NCBI GenBank assembly: GCA_033807695.1
Contig: CM066301.1
Coordinates: 3,162,001-3,226,000 of the forward strand
Reading direction: 5' to 3'
DNA: 64,000 nt
Source: Daedaleopsis sinensis
Taxonomy: Eukaryota; Basidiomycota; Agaricomycetes; Polyporales; Polyporaceae
The notes under the pieces are model-generated. The model saw only the letters and a program-made list of their open reading frames with translations, did not search any database and had not been told where the DNA came from. A program made the position numbers and the translations under genes. Shown here in pieces: positions 1 to 9,862 of this stretch (positions are counted from its first letter, which is position 1; each line of letters begins with the position of its first letter).

Positions 1-504
1 AGAAGACGACGGCGCGGGTTGCGGCGATAAGCTGCGGAGAGGGCGCGAGGGCGGAGAAGGGGGAGGCGAGGAGGATAGACGCAAGGATGTGGGCGGAGCA
101 GCTGTGGCCGATGAGGACGAGCTGCGCCGGGGGGCTGTTGGCGTACGGCTCCGGGGCGTGGGGGCCGGACCAGGAGGAGAGGAAGTGGAGAAAGCGGAGG
201 ACGTCGCTGGCGTGGACCGGATGCTCGACCGGGTCCGTGGGCGTCGTGAGGCGGTAGTTTGGGACGGCGACGGGGCAGTGCGTGAGCTGGACGAGGCTGC
301 GGGCGAGCTCGGCGTGGTCTGCCTTGTCCTCGCTGCGCGTCCGTGCGCTGCGGATGAGCGAGGGCGGTGAGGACGAGGAGGAGAGACGTACGAACGCCAG
401 GCCCCTCCGTGGACGAAGACGAGGAGTGGGGCAGTGTGTGTATGGCCCGCAGCTGGGTAATAGTCGAACTTGTTAAACGCTTTCTCGCCGTACGGGATCT
501 CCAT
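1..504 (-). CDS. Alpha/beta hydrolase, kynurenine formamidase-like (C-terminus cut off by window edge)
   Basis: Two exons are visible: 392-504 and 1-332, with a GTACGT...GCAG intron between (333-391). The protein starts MEIPYGEKAFNKFDYYP. The oxyanion motif HGGAWRS lies at about residues 32-38 and a nucleophile elbow GHSCSAH lies in exon 2. HGGxW plus GHSxxAH is the pattern of fungal kynurenine formamidases (BNA7 type), which hydrolyse N-formylkynurenine in tryptophan degradation to NAD; this assignment is by motif only. The catalytic Asp and His lie beyond base 1. A second acceptor 12 nt upstream would also stay in frame. The start codon is 112 nt from the divergent PMP3 start, so the two probably share a promoter. 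Confidence 0.75.
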   Translation of the reverse strand, partial: MEIPYGEKAFNKFDYYPAAGHTHTAPLLVFVHGGAWRSYVSPPRPHRPRSSAAHGRAARTRQTTPSSPAASSSSRTAPSPSQTTASRRPRTRSSIRSTPATSSAFSTSSPPGPAPTPRSRTPTAPRRSSSSSATAAPPTSLRLSSSPPPSPPSRPLRSLSPQPAPSSS

Positions 505-616
505 GCTCGTCGTAGTCTCTGACGCAGGGCCGCATAAATGACGTCACTCGCCGTGCCTCGTTATAAGCCGCCCGGCGACTATCCCATCCCCTCACCACCC
601 TCTCTTTTCCCCCACC
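505..616. promoter_or_regulatory. Short divergent promoter between the hydrolase and PMP3
   Basis: Only 112 nt separate the two start codons. On the plus side a TATA-like TTATAAG sits at about 560-566, followed by a C/T-rich tract up to the PMP3 ATG, as is common before highly expressed fungal genes. Shared regulation is inferred from spacing only. Confidence 0.45.
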
Positions 617-1014
617 ATGCCGTTCACCGCTTCTGACATCTGCAAGGTGCGTTCGTTCTCCTTTATTCTCGGTGTGCACCGTGCTCATGCTCGTGCAATA
701 TCTAGATCATGTACGTCGCTGCCTGTCGTAACAACGGTGGCCAAGTGGTGTCTAACCGTTACCAACAGCTTCGCCGTCCTCTTGCCACCAGTCGGCGTGT
801 TCCTTGAACGTGGCTGCAATGGCGACTTTCTAATCAACATCCTACTAGTGAGTCGCGCATGTTCATGGTGCAAGGATCAGTTATTGATGACTATGCCTCG
901 TAGACTCTTCTGGGCTATCTGTGTGTTGCATCGTCGTCTCTCTCCGCAATTTTACTGACCTTTTCCCCTAGCCCTGGTATCATCCACGCCCTCTACATCA
1001 TCCTGAAATACTAG
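617..1014 (+). CDS. PMP3: Plasma membrane proteolipid 3 (PMP3/UPF0057) with a 5-nt microexon
   Basis: Five exons: 617-646, 706-710, 769-847, 904-920 and 972-1014, joined coding length 174 nt, giving 57 aa. The product begins MPFTASDICKIIFAVLLPP, has the family core GVFLERGC and ends HALYIILKY. This is the usual length and sequence of Pmp3, a tiny two-helix plasma membrane protein that affects membrane potential and salt tolerance. The second exon is only 5 nt (ATCAT), between a TAG acceptor and a GTACGT donor; it restores the conserved Ile-Ile after DICK. Without it the frame is lost. Every intron has GT-AG ends. Confidence 0.95.
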
Positions 1015-1343
1015 GCGGGGTGCCTCACATCACCCCGTCGTCTGCCACGACCCGCCACGCCGGTCATGACCTCATGAATGTTCCGGACTTGTACCCTCTG
1101 AACGCTATAATACACGGTGTATGTAATAGATACTCTTGCCAAGGACATCTATCTCCTCCACACATTCATCGAATCTCTTCCTGTGGGATGTGCGTGCACA
1201 AGGCGTGTCCAAACAGCATAATTCTAAGGTCATCGAGGCTAGCGCTACAAATCGGCGGTCGTAGTACATACCCGACGCTCTACACAAGCAAATGGTACAT
1301 CGTTTTCGGGCTTCTCTCGTAGTCCATGGGCTGAGCATCGCGG
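1015..1343. other. Convergent intergenic region
   Basis: This is the 3' side of both PMP3 (plus) and the eIF2B epsilon gene (minus). The ORFs here on both strands lack family resemblance. I see no RNA gene or repeat. Confidence 0.5.
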
Positions 1344-4300
1344 TCATGAGGAACCGTCTTCCTCGCTGTCCTCGTCAGCCTCGGACGACTCCTCCGAGCT
1401 CGCGCCAGCCGAGGCGGTCTTGGCTACCGCCGCCGCACTTGCTGCCGAAGCGGCGGCGGGGATAGCAGGTTTTGCCGGGGCTGATGGTGCGGCGGCAGGC
1501 GTATCGCTCTCGGGCCCAGACTCGAACTCGTCGCTGCCGTCGTCATCGTCAGACGCAGCAGAGGCTGCAGGTTTCGCTGCCTGCGATGAGCCCGAGGATG
1601 TGGCAGGGGCAGCCGCCGCCGTCGCTGAGGTCGTCGCGGGGGCGGGTTTTGCGGGAGGATCGCTCTCCTCGCTGCCCTCGCTCGCCGTCTCGGCCTCGCT
1701 ATCGCTCTCTTCGCTCGAGTCTGCGCTCTCAGGCTCCGCCTTCGCGTTCGCGGCTGCCTTGGACGTCGCGGGAGCACTGGCCTCTTCTTCCTCCTCCTCG
1801 TCTTCGTCCTCTTCCTCGCTCTCGTCCTCCCCACTCCCGCTCCCGCTCCCGCTCTCGCTCTCGCTCTCCTCCGCGTCGAACTGCTCGATCATCTTCGCCC
1901 CGACCGCCCAGCACTTGCGCACGCCGTCCGCGAGCGGCGAGCCCTCCTTGAGCCCCACCCCGCGCGCCGCCGCCGAGCGGTGCCACGCGCGGATGTCGTC
2001 CTCCTCGACGAGGTCCTGCTGGTACAGCGCCGCGAGCACCTGCACGAACAGCGCCTGGCGCGGCCCCGCGCCCGCGCAGTGGTACTGCAGCACCTCGACG
2101 GTCTCCACCGCGTCCACGCCCCCGATCTTGTCGACGAGCGCGCCCCAGCGGCGCACGACGCCCGCGATCTCGCTGCGCTGCGCGGCGGGGTCCCCCGGGA
2201 CGAGCGGGACGCGGTCGACGAGCGCGCCGACGACCGCCTCGCGCACGCGCCGCAGCGGCACGTTCGACGCCATGCGCAGCGTCTTGAGCTCGACGGCCGC
2301 GTTCTCGACCGAGTGGCCCTCGGCGAACGCGCGCTCGAGCGACTGCGCGACCTCGGACCGGAACTCCGTCTCCGCCGCCGCGTAGGAGAGCGTGTGGATC
2401 GCGGACGCGTCCCCCGCGGACGGGTCGGCGGCGGCGAGCGAGAGCGAGGGCCCCGAGGCGGACGTGCGCGAGGACGTGCGCGAGAGCGCGGAGAACTCGG
2501 ACTCGGACTCCGTCTCGGAGGCGGACGTCGTGGAGCCTGCGTCTGAGAGCTCGAGGTCGGACGCGGGGTCGCCTAGGGGATAGATAAATACGGGGTTTGG
2601 TCAGTGGCTGCGGCTGCGAGGGGGGTGCAGAGGGCGGACCTATGCGCATGAGCCTGAGGTTGTTGTACGCTTCGCGCTCGTCGACCTCTTCGTCGTCGTC
2701 CGGTGAACCACGAGGCCAGACGAGCGCGTTCGAGCTCTTGCCCACAATTTGGACTGCCTCCTCTTGATCTGCGAAACCACAATCATTAGGGAGGGCCATG
2801 CAACGTGCTCAGAGGCATGTACGCACGGGCCTCGACTTCTTCCAAATCCGAGTCCTCGTCCTCGTCGTCTCCTTCCGAGCCGTCGTCCCCGGCCTGTTTG
2901 CTCGCTGCGCGCCGCGTCGAGACGCGCTCGAACTTCCGAAGCTTGGCACCCTCCCCAATCACTACGCCGTCCGCGATGAGGCACCCAGTCGGCACCCGGA
3001 CCCCATCGCCCAGCCGCACGCGCGCCCCCACGATGCTGCCCTCCACGACACACCCCGCGCCGACATGGGTGTCGTCGAAGATGTACGCGTCCCGCAGGAC
3101 GGCGCCACGCCCGATCGTGCACCGCTGGCCGACGACGGACGCGAGCACGGACGCGTTCTCGGCGATGGTCGTGCGCGCGCCGATGAGCGTGTTGTTGCCG
3201 ATCTTGCATGTTCTGCGGGAGACGAGGAGACTGTCAGGCGCGGTAGGGGGGCCGCGGCGGAGATACGACACGCACCGGGAGAGCACGACGGAGCTGTCTT
3301 TCGCGATGTACTTGTTGCCGCGGAGGTGCTCGTACACGTGCCCGCCGGGGTGGTTGTCATCGGGCACGAGCGGGAACGTCCAGCGCGAGAGGATGTCCTT
3401 GCTGCGTGCAGGCGGCTCGGAGTGAGAAGGGCACGACGGGCGACGACGGGGGCATGCAGACGCGGCGCACCTGATGGCATCGTAGCTGCGCGTGTCTGCG
3501 ACGCGCGCGGCGTACCCGTCCTTCGCGACGTAGCAGTAGATGTTCTTCATGAGCAGGTCAGACGTCAGCACCCCGTGCACGAAGTCGCGCCGGATGTCCC
3601 CGTAGTCGAAGTTGTCCTGGAACAGCGAAGGGACCTATATGCGTCCCGGTCAGCGGGTCCTGCGCGGGGCCGGACGCGGGGAAGGAGAAGGGAGCGACTC
3701 GCCTCGACGGAGCAGACGTCGATCGAGCAGTCGATGAAGTCGTTGCGGATCTCGACTTCTGGGTGCTCGGCCAGGATCTCCCGCGGGATGGCGACCTGCG
3801 ATTTGGGCGGGTGGCCGACGACGGGCTCGTAGTGCAGGCATTCCGACGTCTCGGGGTCGAGGACGTATACGCCCGACTCGCCGCGCGACCTGGATGCGTC
3901 CGAGACCTATCATTCGCACCGCGCGTTCCTCGGACGGGAGGGGAGAGACGGGGGAGGACGTACCGCGTGCGGTGCGCCGCGCCGCTCTCTTTCACGACCA
4001 TGGTCATGATCGCGTCCTTGTTCGTCCGCCTGCGCTCCTTGTGCACGCGCACGACCTCGTCGATGCGCACGTTGCTGACGAGGTCGCCCGTGACGAGCAC
4101 GAAGTCGGACGTGATGATCTGGTGCGTGTAGATGTCGCGCATCGCGTCTCCGGGCGAGAATGTTTCTTTTGCGGTCACGATCGGCACGATCTTGATTCCT
4201 GTGCTCGGTTTCGACCATTTCGAGTCCCTGTTCCGTGAGATAGGTGCAAGGGGGAGCGGGGTCGGGGTTGTGGAGGCCGAGTTGAGGTATATTCCTGAGG

Positions 4301-4630
4301 GCACAAGGAAAAGTACATACCGGATAGCAGCCTTGACCTGGTCAGCGTATGATCGGCAGATGACGAAGATTTCTTGAACCCCAGCGAGCGCAAGGCTCTC
4401 GAACGTCCAGTCAAGAAGTGTTGCATTGCAGATGGGAAGTAGACACTATTCAGAAAGGATTGAACCGTGCAGCACGTTTGAGGAGGCAAAGAAGTCAGAC
4501 ATACCCTAGGCTTGCCTACTGTTAGTGGTTTGAAGCGTTTGTTGAAACTATCGGCTAGGATGACAGCTTGGAGTACTTCGTCCTCTTCAGCGATGTTCTT
4601 CTCTTTGCTCGAAGACGACTTTGGCGGCAT
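1344..4630 (-). CDS. GCD6: Translation initiation factor eIF2B, epsilon subunit, with long acidic tail
   Basis: Catalytic subunit of the guanine nucleotide exchange factor for eIF2. Nine exons: 4505-4630, 4321-4445, 3964-4227, 3703-3889, 3471-3634, 3276-3401, 2827-3212, 2640-2768 and 1344-2572, giving about 911 aa. The N-terminus is a nucleotidyltransferase-like domain (LQAVILADSFNKRFKPL; SDFVLVTGDLVSN), followed by hexapeptide left-handed beta-helix repeats (NNTLIGARTTIAENASVLAS) and a C-terminal W2/eIF5C domain. After W2 comes a Ser/Asp/Glu/Ala-rich extension of about 170 residues, so the protein is about 200 aa longer than the yeast protein. Intron 4 has a GC donor (GCGAGT). Family identity is firm; individual splice sites are hand-inferred. 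Confidence 0.92.
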
Positions 4631-5236
4631 GATGAGTGTGGTAGAAGATTTGAATATGGCCGCTTTCTGCTGGGCTCAGGCGCGTCGCGTCCAGTGCATG
4701 ACTCGATCATCTCGATCACATGCAAGCTCCGCTAGCTCACCTCCATTGTCCAAATCCCTCACGCAACGTATGGTCTTCGAGGCCAACAAGGATGTATATT
4801 CAAGGAAAGACAGTGGGGATAGCTCACAACTAGACGTCTAACAGTCTAATATATCTCATGTCGATGCTGTCGCCTGTAACCATACCGAGAGGAAACAGTT
4901 GATTACAAGAAGCCATAGACACACTCGAGCACGATCCAGTGAGACAATGAAAGTGGGTATGAGGATATCACCTATCCAGTGGACATTAGGCTGAGACAGC
5001 GGATGACGGCGATGTAGGTATGAGACGTAACTCGTGAGGAAGCAAAAAGCAAGACCACCATCCGCGGCGTACACTACCAGAGAAGGAGTAGAAAATGAGG
5101 AGGGAAATCGGTCACATGGACGTGATCGCGGAGATGGGGTACCCAGTAGGGGGCGCGCAAAGGGAGAGGAGACATTAGGAGTTGGCACAGCTCGTCAAGG
5201 TCGTAATAAGGTAGAGAGAACGTTTTGGAACCGCGT
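4631..5236. other. Intergenic region
   Basis: About 600 nt between the eIF2B epsilon start and the 3' end of the next minus-strand gene. It should hold the eIF2B epsilon promoter and the neighbouring 3' UTR. No gene or RNA is recognised. Confidence 0.4.
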
Positions 5237-6402
5237 TTATGCAGCAGCTGCAACAACGGGCGCCGCAGGAGGCGCCTCGACCTTGGGCTCTTCTACTGCG
5301 GGGGCAGCAGCGGCCTCAGCGGCGGGGTTCTCGAGAGGTGCAACAGGAGCGGGCTCCTCAATCTTCGGGGGGTTCTCCTCGACCTTGGGCGGGGTGCTGA
5401 CCTCAGTCTTGGGCTTGGGCTTGAAGAAGTCGCCAACGCGCGCCGAAAGACGGCGGGTGACCTTCGCCTTCTTCTCCTCCTTCTTCTCCTCCTTCTACAC
5501 ATCGCGTCAATAACGCCTACAACATATGTTCGAGAAAGCAACTCTACCTTCTCCTCCTTGGGAGCCTCGGTCTCCGCAGCAGCCTCAGCCGGCGCCTCCT
5601 CGGTCTTGGGGGCTTCGGTGGCGGCAGCGGTCTCACTATTGCGATAATTAATAGACCGAACCAACCCGTTCGAGGACAAGACACTCACGTCTCCTTCACG
5701 GGCTCAACGGGCGCCTCCTCGGTCTTGGGGGCCTCCTCGACCGGAGCCTCTGCAGCGGGCTCCTTAGGAGCCTCCTCGGCCGGGGCAGCCTACAACGACC
5801 TGATCAACGAGTGTGCAGACAATGTCGAACAAAGGACATACCTCTTCCTTCTTCTCCTCCTTCTTCTCGGTCTTCTTAGCGGCCTTCTCCTTGGGCTTCT
5901 TCTCAGCCTTCTCCTTCTTCTCACCCTTGAAGGGGGCAAGGAGCTTGGCGAGGATGGACGGGCTCTTGGGACGCTCCTCCTTCTTGGTCTCGGTGGCAGC
6001 GGGCTCAGCCTGAAGAGAGGTCATTATCTGCAGGGCACGACAGCACAGTTAGTATACATACGGGCTTAGCCTCCTCGGTGGCAGCGGGGGCTTCCTCAGC
6101 CTTGGGGGCGTCAGCGGGAGCGGCCTCAGAGGCAGGCGCCTCAGCAGCGGGGGCAGCCTAAACGGGAGTCAACGGGGTGTTGCTCACTGGACAACAAATC
6201 AACTCACCTCCTCAGTCTTGGGCTCCTCCTTGGGGGCCTCCTGAGAGAGACTTGAGGACAGCAGAGGGTAGGGAGGAGATATGGGACTTACAGCGGCAGG
6301 CGCCTCGACAGCAGGCTCCGGCGCAGGAGTGGGCTCAACGGCGGGGGTCTCGACCTTGGTCTCCTCGACGGGGACAGCGGGGGTAGCGACGGGGTCAGAC
6401 AT
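5237..6402 (-). CDS. Ala/Glu/Pro/Lys-rich low-complexity protein, modular exons, function unknown
   Basis: Seven exons: 6292-6402, 6208-6240, 6062-6157, 5842-6009, 5689-5789, 5548-5635 and 5237-5494, giving about 284 aa. The start is MSDPVATPAVPVEETKVETP. Most of the chain is repeats of EEAP/APAAE/KTEE. Two islands look structured or membrane-interacting: SPSILAKLLAPFKGEKK and, near the end, RRLSARVGDFFKPKPK; both are short hydrophobic/basic stretches. Most introns are phase 0 and follow a GAG codon, so the exons resemble interchangeable repeat units. I do not recognise the family. The composition suggests an intrinsically disordered, strongly expressed protein. Confidence 0.75.
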
Positions 6403-7650
6403 TATTGAAGACTTAGAGGGTCGTGAGCTGTTGATTTAGAAGATACGTGGTCAGACGACGCGTCTCAGACAAAGAGAAATCGAACAGGGCGAGTGACCGC
6501 GTCGAAGAAGACGAGGAGGAAGGACGAGCTGTATGTGTGTAGCAAGAGCACTCACAATAGTGGTATATGGGAAGAGAGCGAGGGCTCTGTGGCCTTGCTT
6601 AGTGCAGGGAAGGAGTGAGAACGAGAGAGAAAGAGAGATAGGGAGAGAGTACGCCTGGAAGGGCGCCGCCCCTTCTTATCCTTAAACAGTCTGAACAAAC
6701 AAGCCTAAACTAAATTTGGCGGGCCATGTTCACTGAGCCGAATCGGGAATGCGCGCCCGGTCTATTGCGACGACTCGATCAGAAATATCTGCTCTGCCGA
6801 TGTGGCGTATCGCGCGCCGTCCTCCGCCTGGTGCAGCCCTCTCTTCCCCGCCTGCGACGCACACTGGGCACTGCGGGTCCGCGAGGGTGCAGAGGGCGGG
6901 GGGCGGGGGACAGACTGGGACAGAGGACGGTGGGAACGCGGTTCACAAGGTGACAAAAAGTGAATTGATTGGGCAGGAGCTGGGCAGCAGCCGAAAGAAG
7001 GAAGCCCAGCTAGCGTTCCGGTGGGCTAGCGACGATCGGGAATCATGTCGCGCTGTGACGTGCTCCAGTCTCCCAAAGCCCGCTCGGTCCTCTCTGGGCC
7101 CCCGCCACGCCCGAACCACTCCCCGCCCCCCGCCCCCCGCCCCCCGCCCGCCGAAGTGGAGGTGTGTCGGAGAGTGCGGCGGTCGAGCGTGGGCGGGACG
7201 GGCGCGGGTGAAGTAGTGGGCGCGGGTAAGCGTCGGACGGGGTCTGGACGGTGTGACTCGGCAAGAAGCGTTTCACATCTCACCATTTACAAACACCAGA
7301 TTTCCACGCGGAAGGCGGAGGCCCGCCCTCTGTACGTAATGCGTTAATTCCCACGTTCAAGACATAACCTGCCGACTCGCTCGCGATCGGCCAGGACGTG
7401 CTCCTCGTCTCTTCCATCTCTCGGACTCGCGCTGCTCACTCCGCTGCCCGCCATGGTTCCGCCAAGTCTCTTTGTGGCTCAGGGCAACAATGCGTCGTTA
7501 GTACCGCTCGACTCCACTCCGTGTTACCCTTCGCTCCTCGTGTCCTCCGCCCCACCTTCATCCGCCACTTAAGTCTCCGCGTGTACTCGCATCTCCATCC
7601 TCTGGACTACAACGACCCAGTCACGACCGACGACCTACTGACGACCCGCC
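6403..7650. promoter_or_regulatory. Large divergent intergenic region with purine and C-rich tracts
   Basis: Lies between the starts of the repeat protein (minus) and the SUR7/PalI-like gene (plus). It contains a GA-rich run near 6615-6650 and a cytosine-rich run near 7118-7150. No coding exon is supported. It probably holds both promoters. Confidence 0.45.
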
Positions 7651-8554
7651 ATGCTCTCAAAGATCGCCTCCCTCTTCTTCCTCGTGTCCTTCTTGCTCTT
7701 GCTCTTTGTCTCTCTTTCGACGCCGATCATCAAGAGCATCTATCTCTTCCAGCTGTCCGCCCAGGCCACCTCCTCCCTCTTCAACTCACAGGCCAGCGGC
7801 GCCGTCCGCTTCGGAGTATGGGGCTATTGCTCCTCCGACACCGATATCGAGTTAGTCTCCATTCAGTCATCTAGACCCGGTCCATCTGACATCCTTACTT
7901 GTCTCCTTCTACTCTCGTAACCTCTAGGGTTCTCGGCTCTGATCATACGACCGCCGGCCAGTGCTCCAAGGCGCACTTGGGGTACACCATTGACCAGAAC
8001 GTCGCCAAAGCCCTTCACGTGGACGATCTCACCGACGCTATCTCGGCAACTTTGTCCGCCGCACTGGTCCTCCACCTCGTCGGTATGTAACCTTCGGTCT
8101 CGTGACGCCGTCCTACCCTCTAATCTCCCAAACTCAGACTGTATCTTGACGTTTATCGCATTGGTCTCGTCGCTCTTTGTGAGGAAGTGGCGTCCTGCTG
8201 CGTTCACATACCGGGCCAACTCGTATTCGCGCCCATGGCTCGTCACCACTCTCGTCGTAGCGTTCATTGCTGCCATCCTCACGACAGTCGCCTTCATCGT
8301 CGACCTCGTCTTCGTCGGCATCGTCCAGAACAAGATCTCCGACGAGGCCCGCGGTATCGTGCATCTCTCCCGAGGCAATGCGGTATGTTGTGCCTCCTTT
8401 CGCCGTGATGTCATCAGTCTACTTACTGATCTTCTCATTCCTTTGTGCCTGTCAGGTATCTATGACTATCGCCGCCGCCGTCCTCCTATGGGTCGCGATC
8501 GTGCTCTTGTTCATGGACATCTTCGTCGGACGACGGCAGTCCAGGAAGATTTAG
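7651..8554 (+). CDS. SUR7/PalI family four-TM membrane protein
   Basis: Four exons: 7651-7850, 7928-8082, 8138-8382 and 8456-8554, giving 232 aa. The first helix is a signal-anchor-like run (LFFLVSFLLLLFVSLSTPI). It is followed by an extracellular loop with the family-like WGYCS motif and a second cysteine (GQCSKAHLGY), then three more hydrophobic helices (ALVLHLVDCILTFIALVSSL, LVTTLVVAFIAAILTTVAF, MTIAAAVLLWVAIVLLFMD), and a short basic tail (GRRQSRKI). This topology fits SUR7/PalI (Rim9) proteins, which act in eisosomes or in ambient pH signalling; which of the two cannot be decided here. Confidence 0.82.
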
Positions 8555-9862
8555 AACACGCAGAACAAAGTACGCCATTCGTCTTACTCATCCCTTTCGC
8601 CCGCTGACTCGGTCCTCGTACAAGCTCTGTCACGGTCTGAATGTTCGATGCGAAGGACGCCATCACCTGGCGTCTGACGAGCAGACTTCCTTCTTCCATC
8701 TGTCTGATTCTCATGGACAATGGCGGAGGCATGATACCCGACTGATATGGACCACATGGATGACAATGTCCTTCCCTTGCTCGCCGGCGACTGATTTCTG
8801 CTCGACACTTACTCAAAACTCCGGGGCACTTCTTGATTGCTAGCTCTCCAACCCTGGATCCGCCGAATTCGTGATGACCGAACACTAACCGTGTTATTTG
8901 TCTGCGTAGACTCCCCTGTATCCCTAGCACCCGTGTGCCCTAGCCGTATAAACACCACCGGACTTTATGCGTTTGCCGCTGACTCCTACCGAGTTGGACC
9001 GCATGCTAATAATTGGAGGTTGTCGCATCCGTGATCCAACACGCGCACGGCCGCTCATATCCGCCCAGTCGCCTTCCTTGGCTCTTCTGTCGATCAAGCG
9101 TGGAACGTTTCTAAATCTTTATCCCGTTGTGCGCGCCGTGATGTGATAGCCACACTCTTTGCACACCGTTCGCCACCCGGACGGGGTGATTGCCGCGAGT
9201 CCTGCCAGTAGTAGCTACTAATGATCGCGCGTGCAATTGTCATTATTGTCACGATCAGTCAGTCCAGACGCTAATCCGAACTCTATAGCCATGTTTGCAA
9301 TCGATCGAACGATCTGTTTTAGCTTCTTGCGGCCCAGCGGGAGCCACGGTGTGATTATGTGCAATGCGTGCACGATGACGAAGTTGACGCGGACGTACGG
9401 GTGTGGTCGACTGCACATGCACATGTGCATATGTGCTTCATGGCCTCAGACAACCTTATCCGTAGATCCTGCAGACAGTACCATAGATCGACATCGGCAG
9501 CCGCGATGGCGAGCGTGCACCCGACGGCGGAGGCTAAGCCCATATATTATGTATGCACGCAGACCTGGCATAGACTGACAGTGAATCATGCCGCAAGCAA
9601 CCTTCGGGATTGTATACATTGCCAAAGCCCGGAACCCAAAACATTTCGCGTATCGTGCCAATATGGCATGCCGAATCCCTGCTAAACCTCCGTCCGCCGC
9701 GGTCTACGTAAAGGAGCGCAGCGGCGCAGGCGACGGCGACAGATTCGGACATGCAGGATGACAGATAGTAATACGCAGCACCTCGCCTCCATCGACGCAG
9801 CAGCACTTGCGCCCAAGCACCAGCACGCTTGAAGCTGCGCGCCGCGATCAGCCTCGCAGATC
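8555..9862. other. Intergenic region, about 1.3 kb
   Basis: No exon chain with family similarity is seen. Around 9411-9435 there is a short palindromic CA/TG stretch (alternating TGCACATG units). Nothing else is supportable. Confidence 0.4.

Noticed and set aside
1420..2385. 321-codon plus-strand ORF rich in Ala and Ser
   Set aside because: It is the antisense of the eIF2B epsilon tail and W2 domain; the biased codons of the real gene leave the other strand open.
2798..3832. 344-codon plus-strand ORF
   Set aside because: Antisense to the beta-helix exons of eIF2B epsilon, no family resemblance.
7118..7150. C-rich run as a G-quadruplex or origin
   Set aside because: Could form such a structure on the other strand, but there is no other evidence for function.
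9411..9435. Palindromic TGCACATG repeats as an operator
   Set aside because: Short alternating purine-pyrimidine run; no gene start is near and nothing ties it to a regulator.
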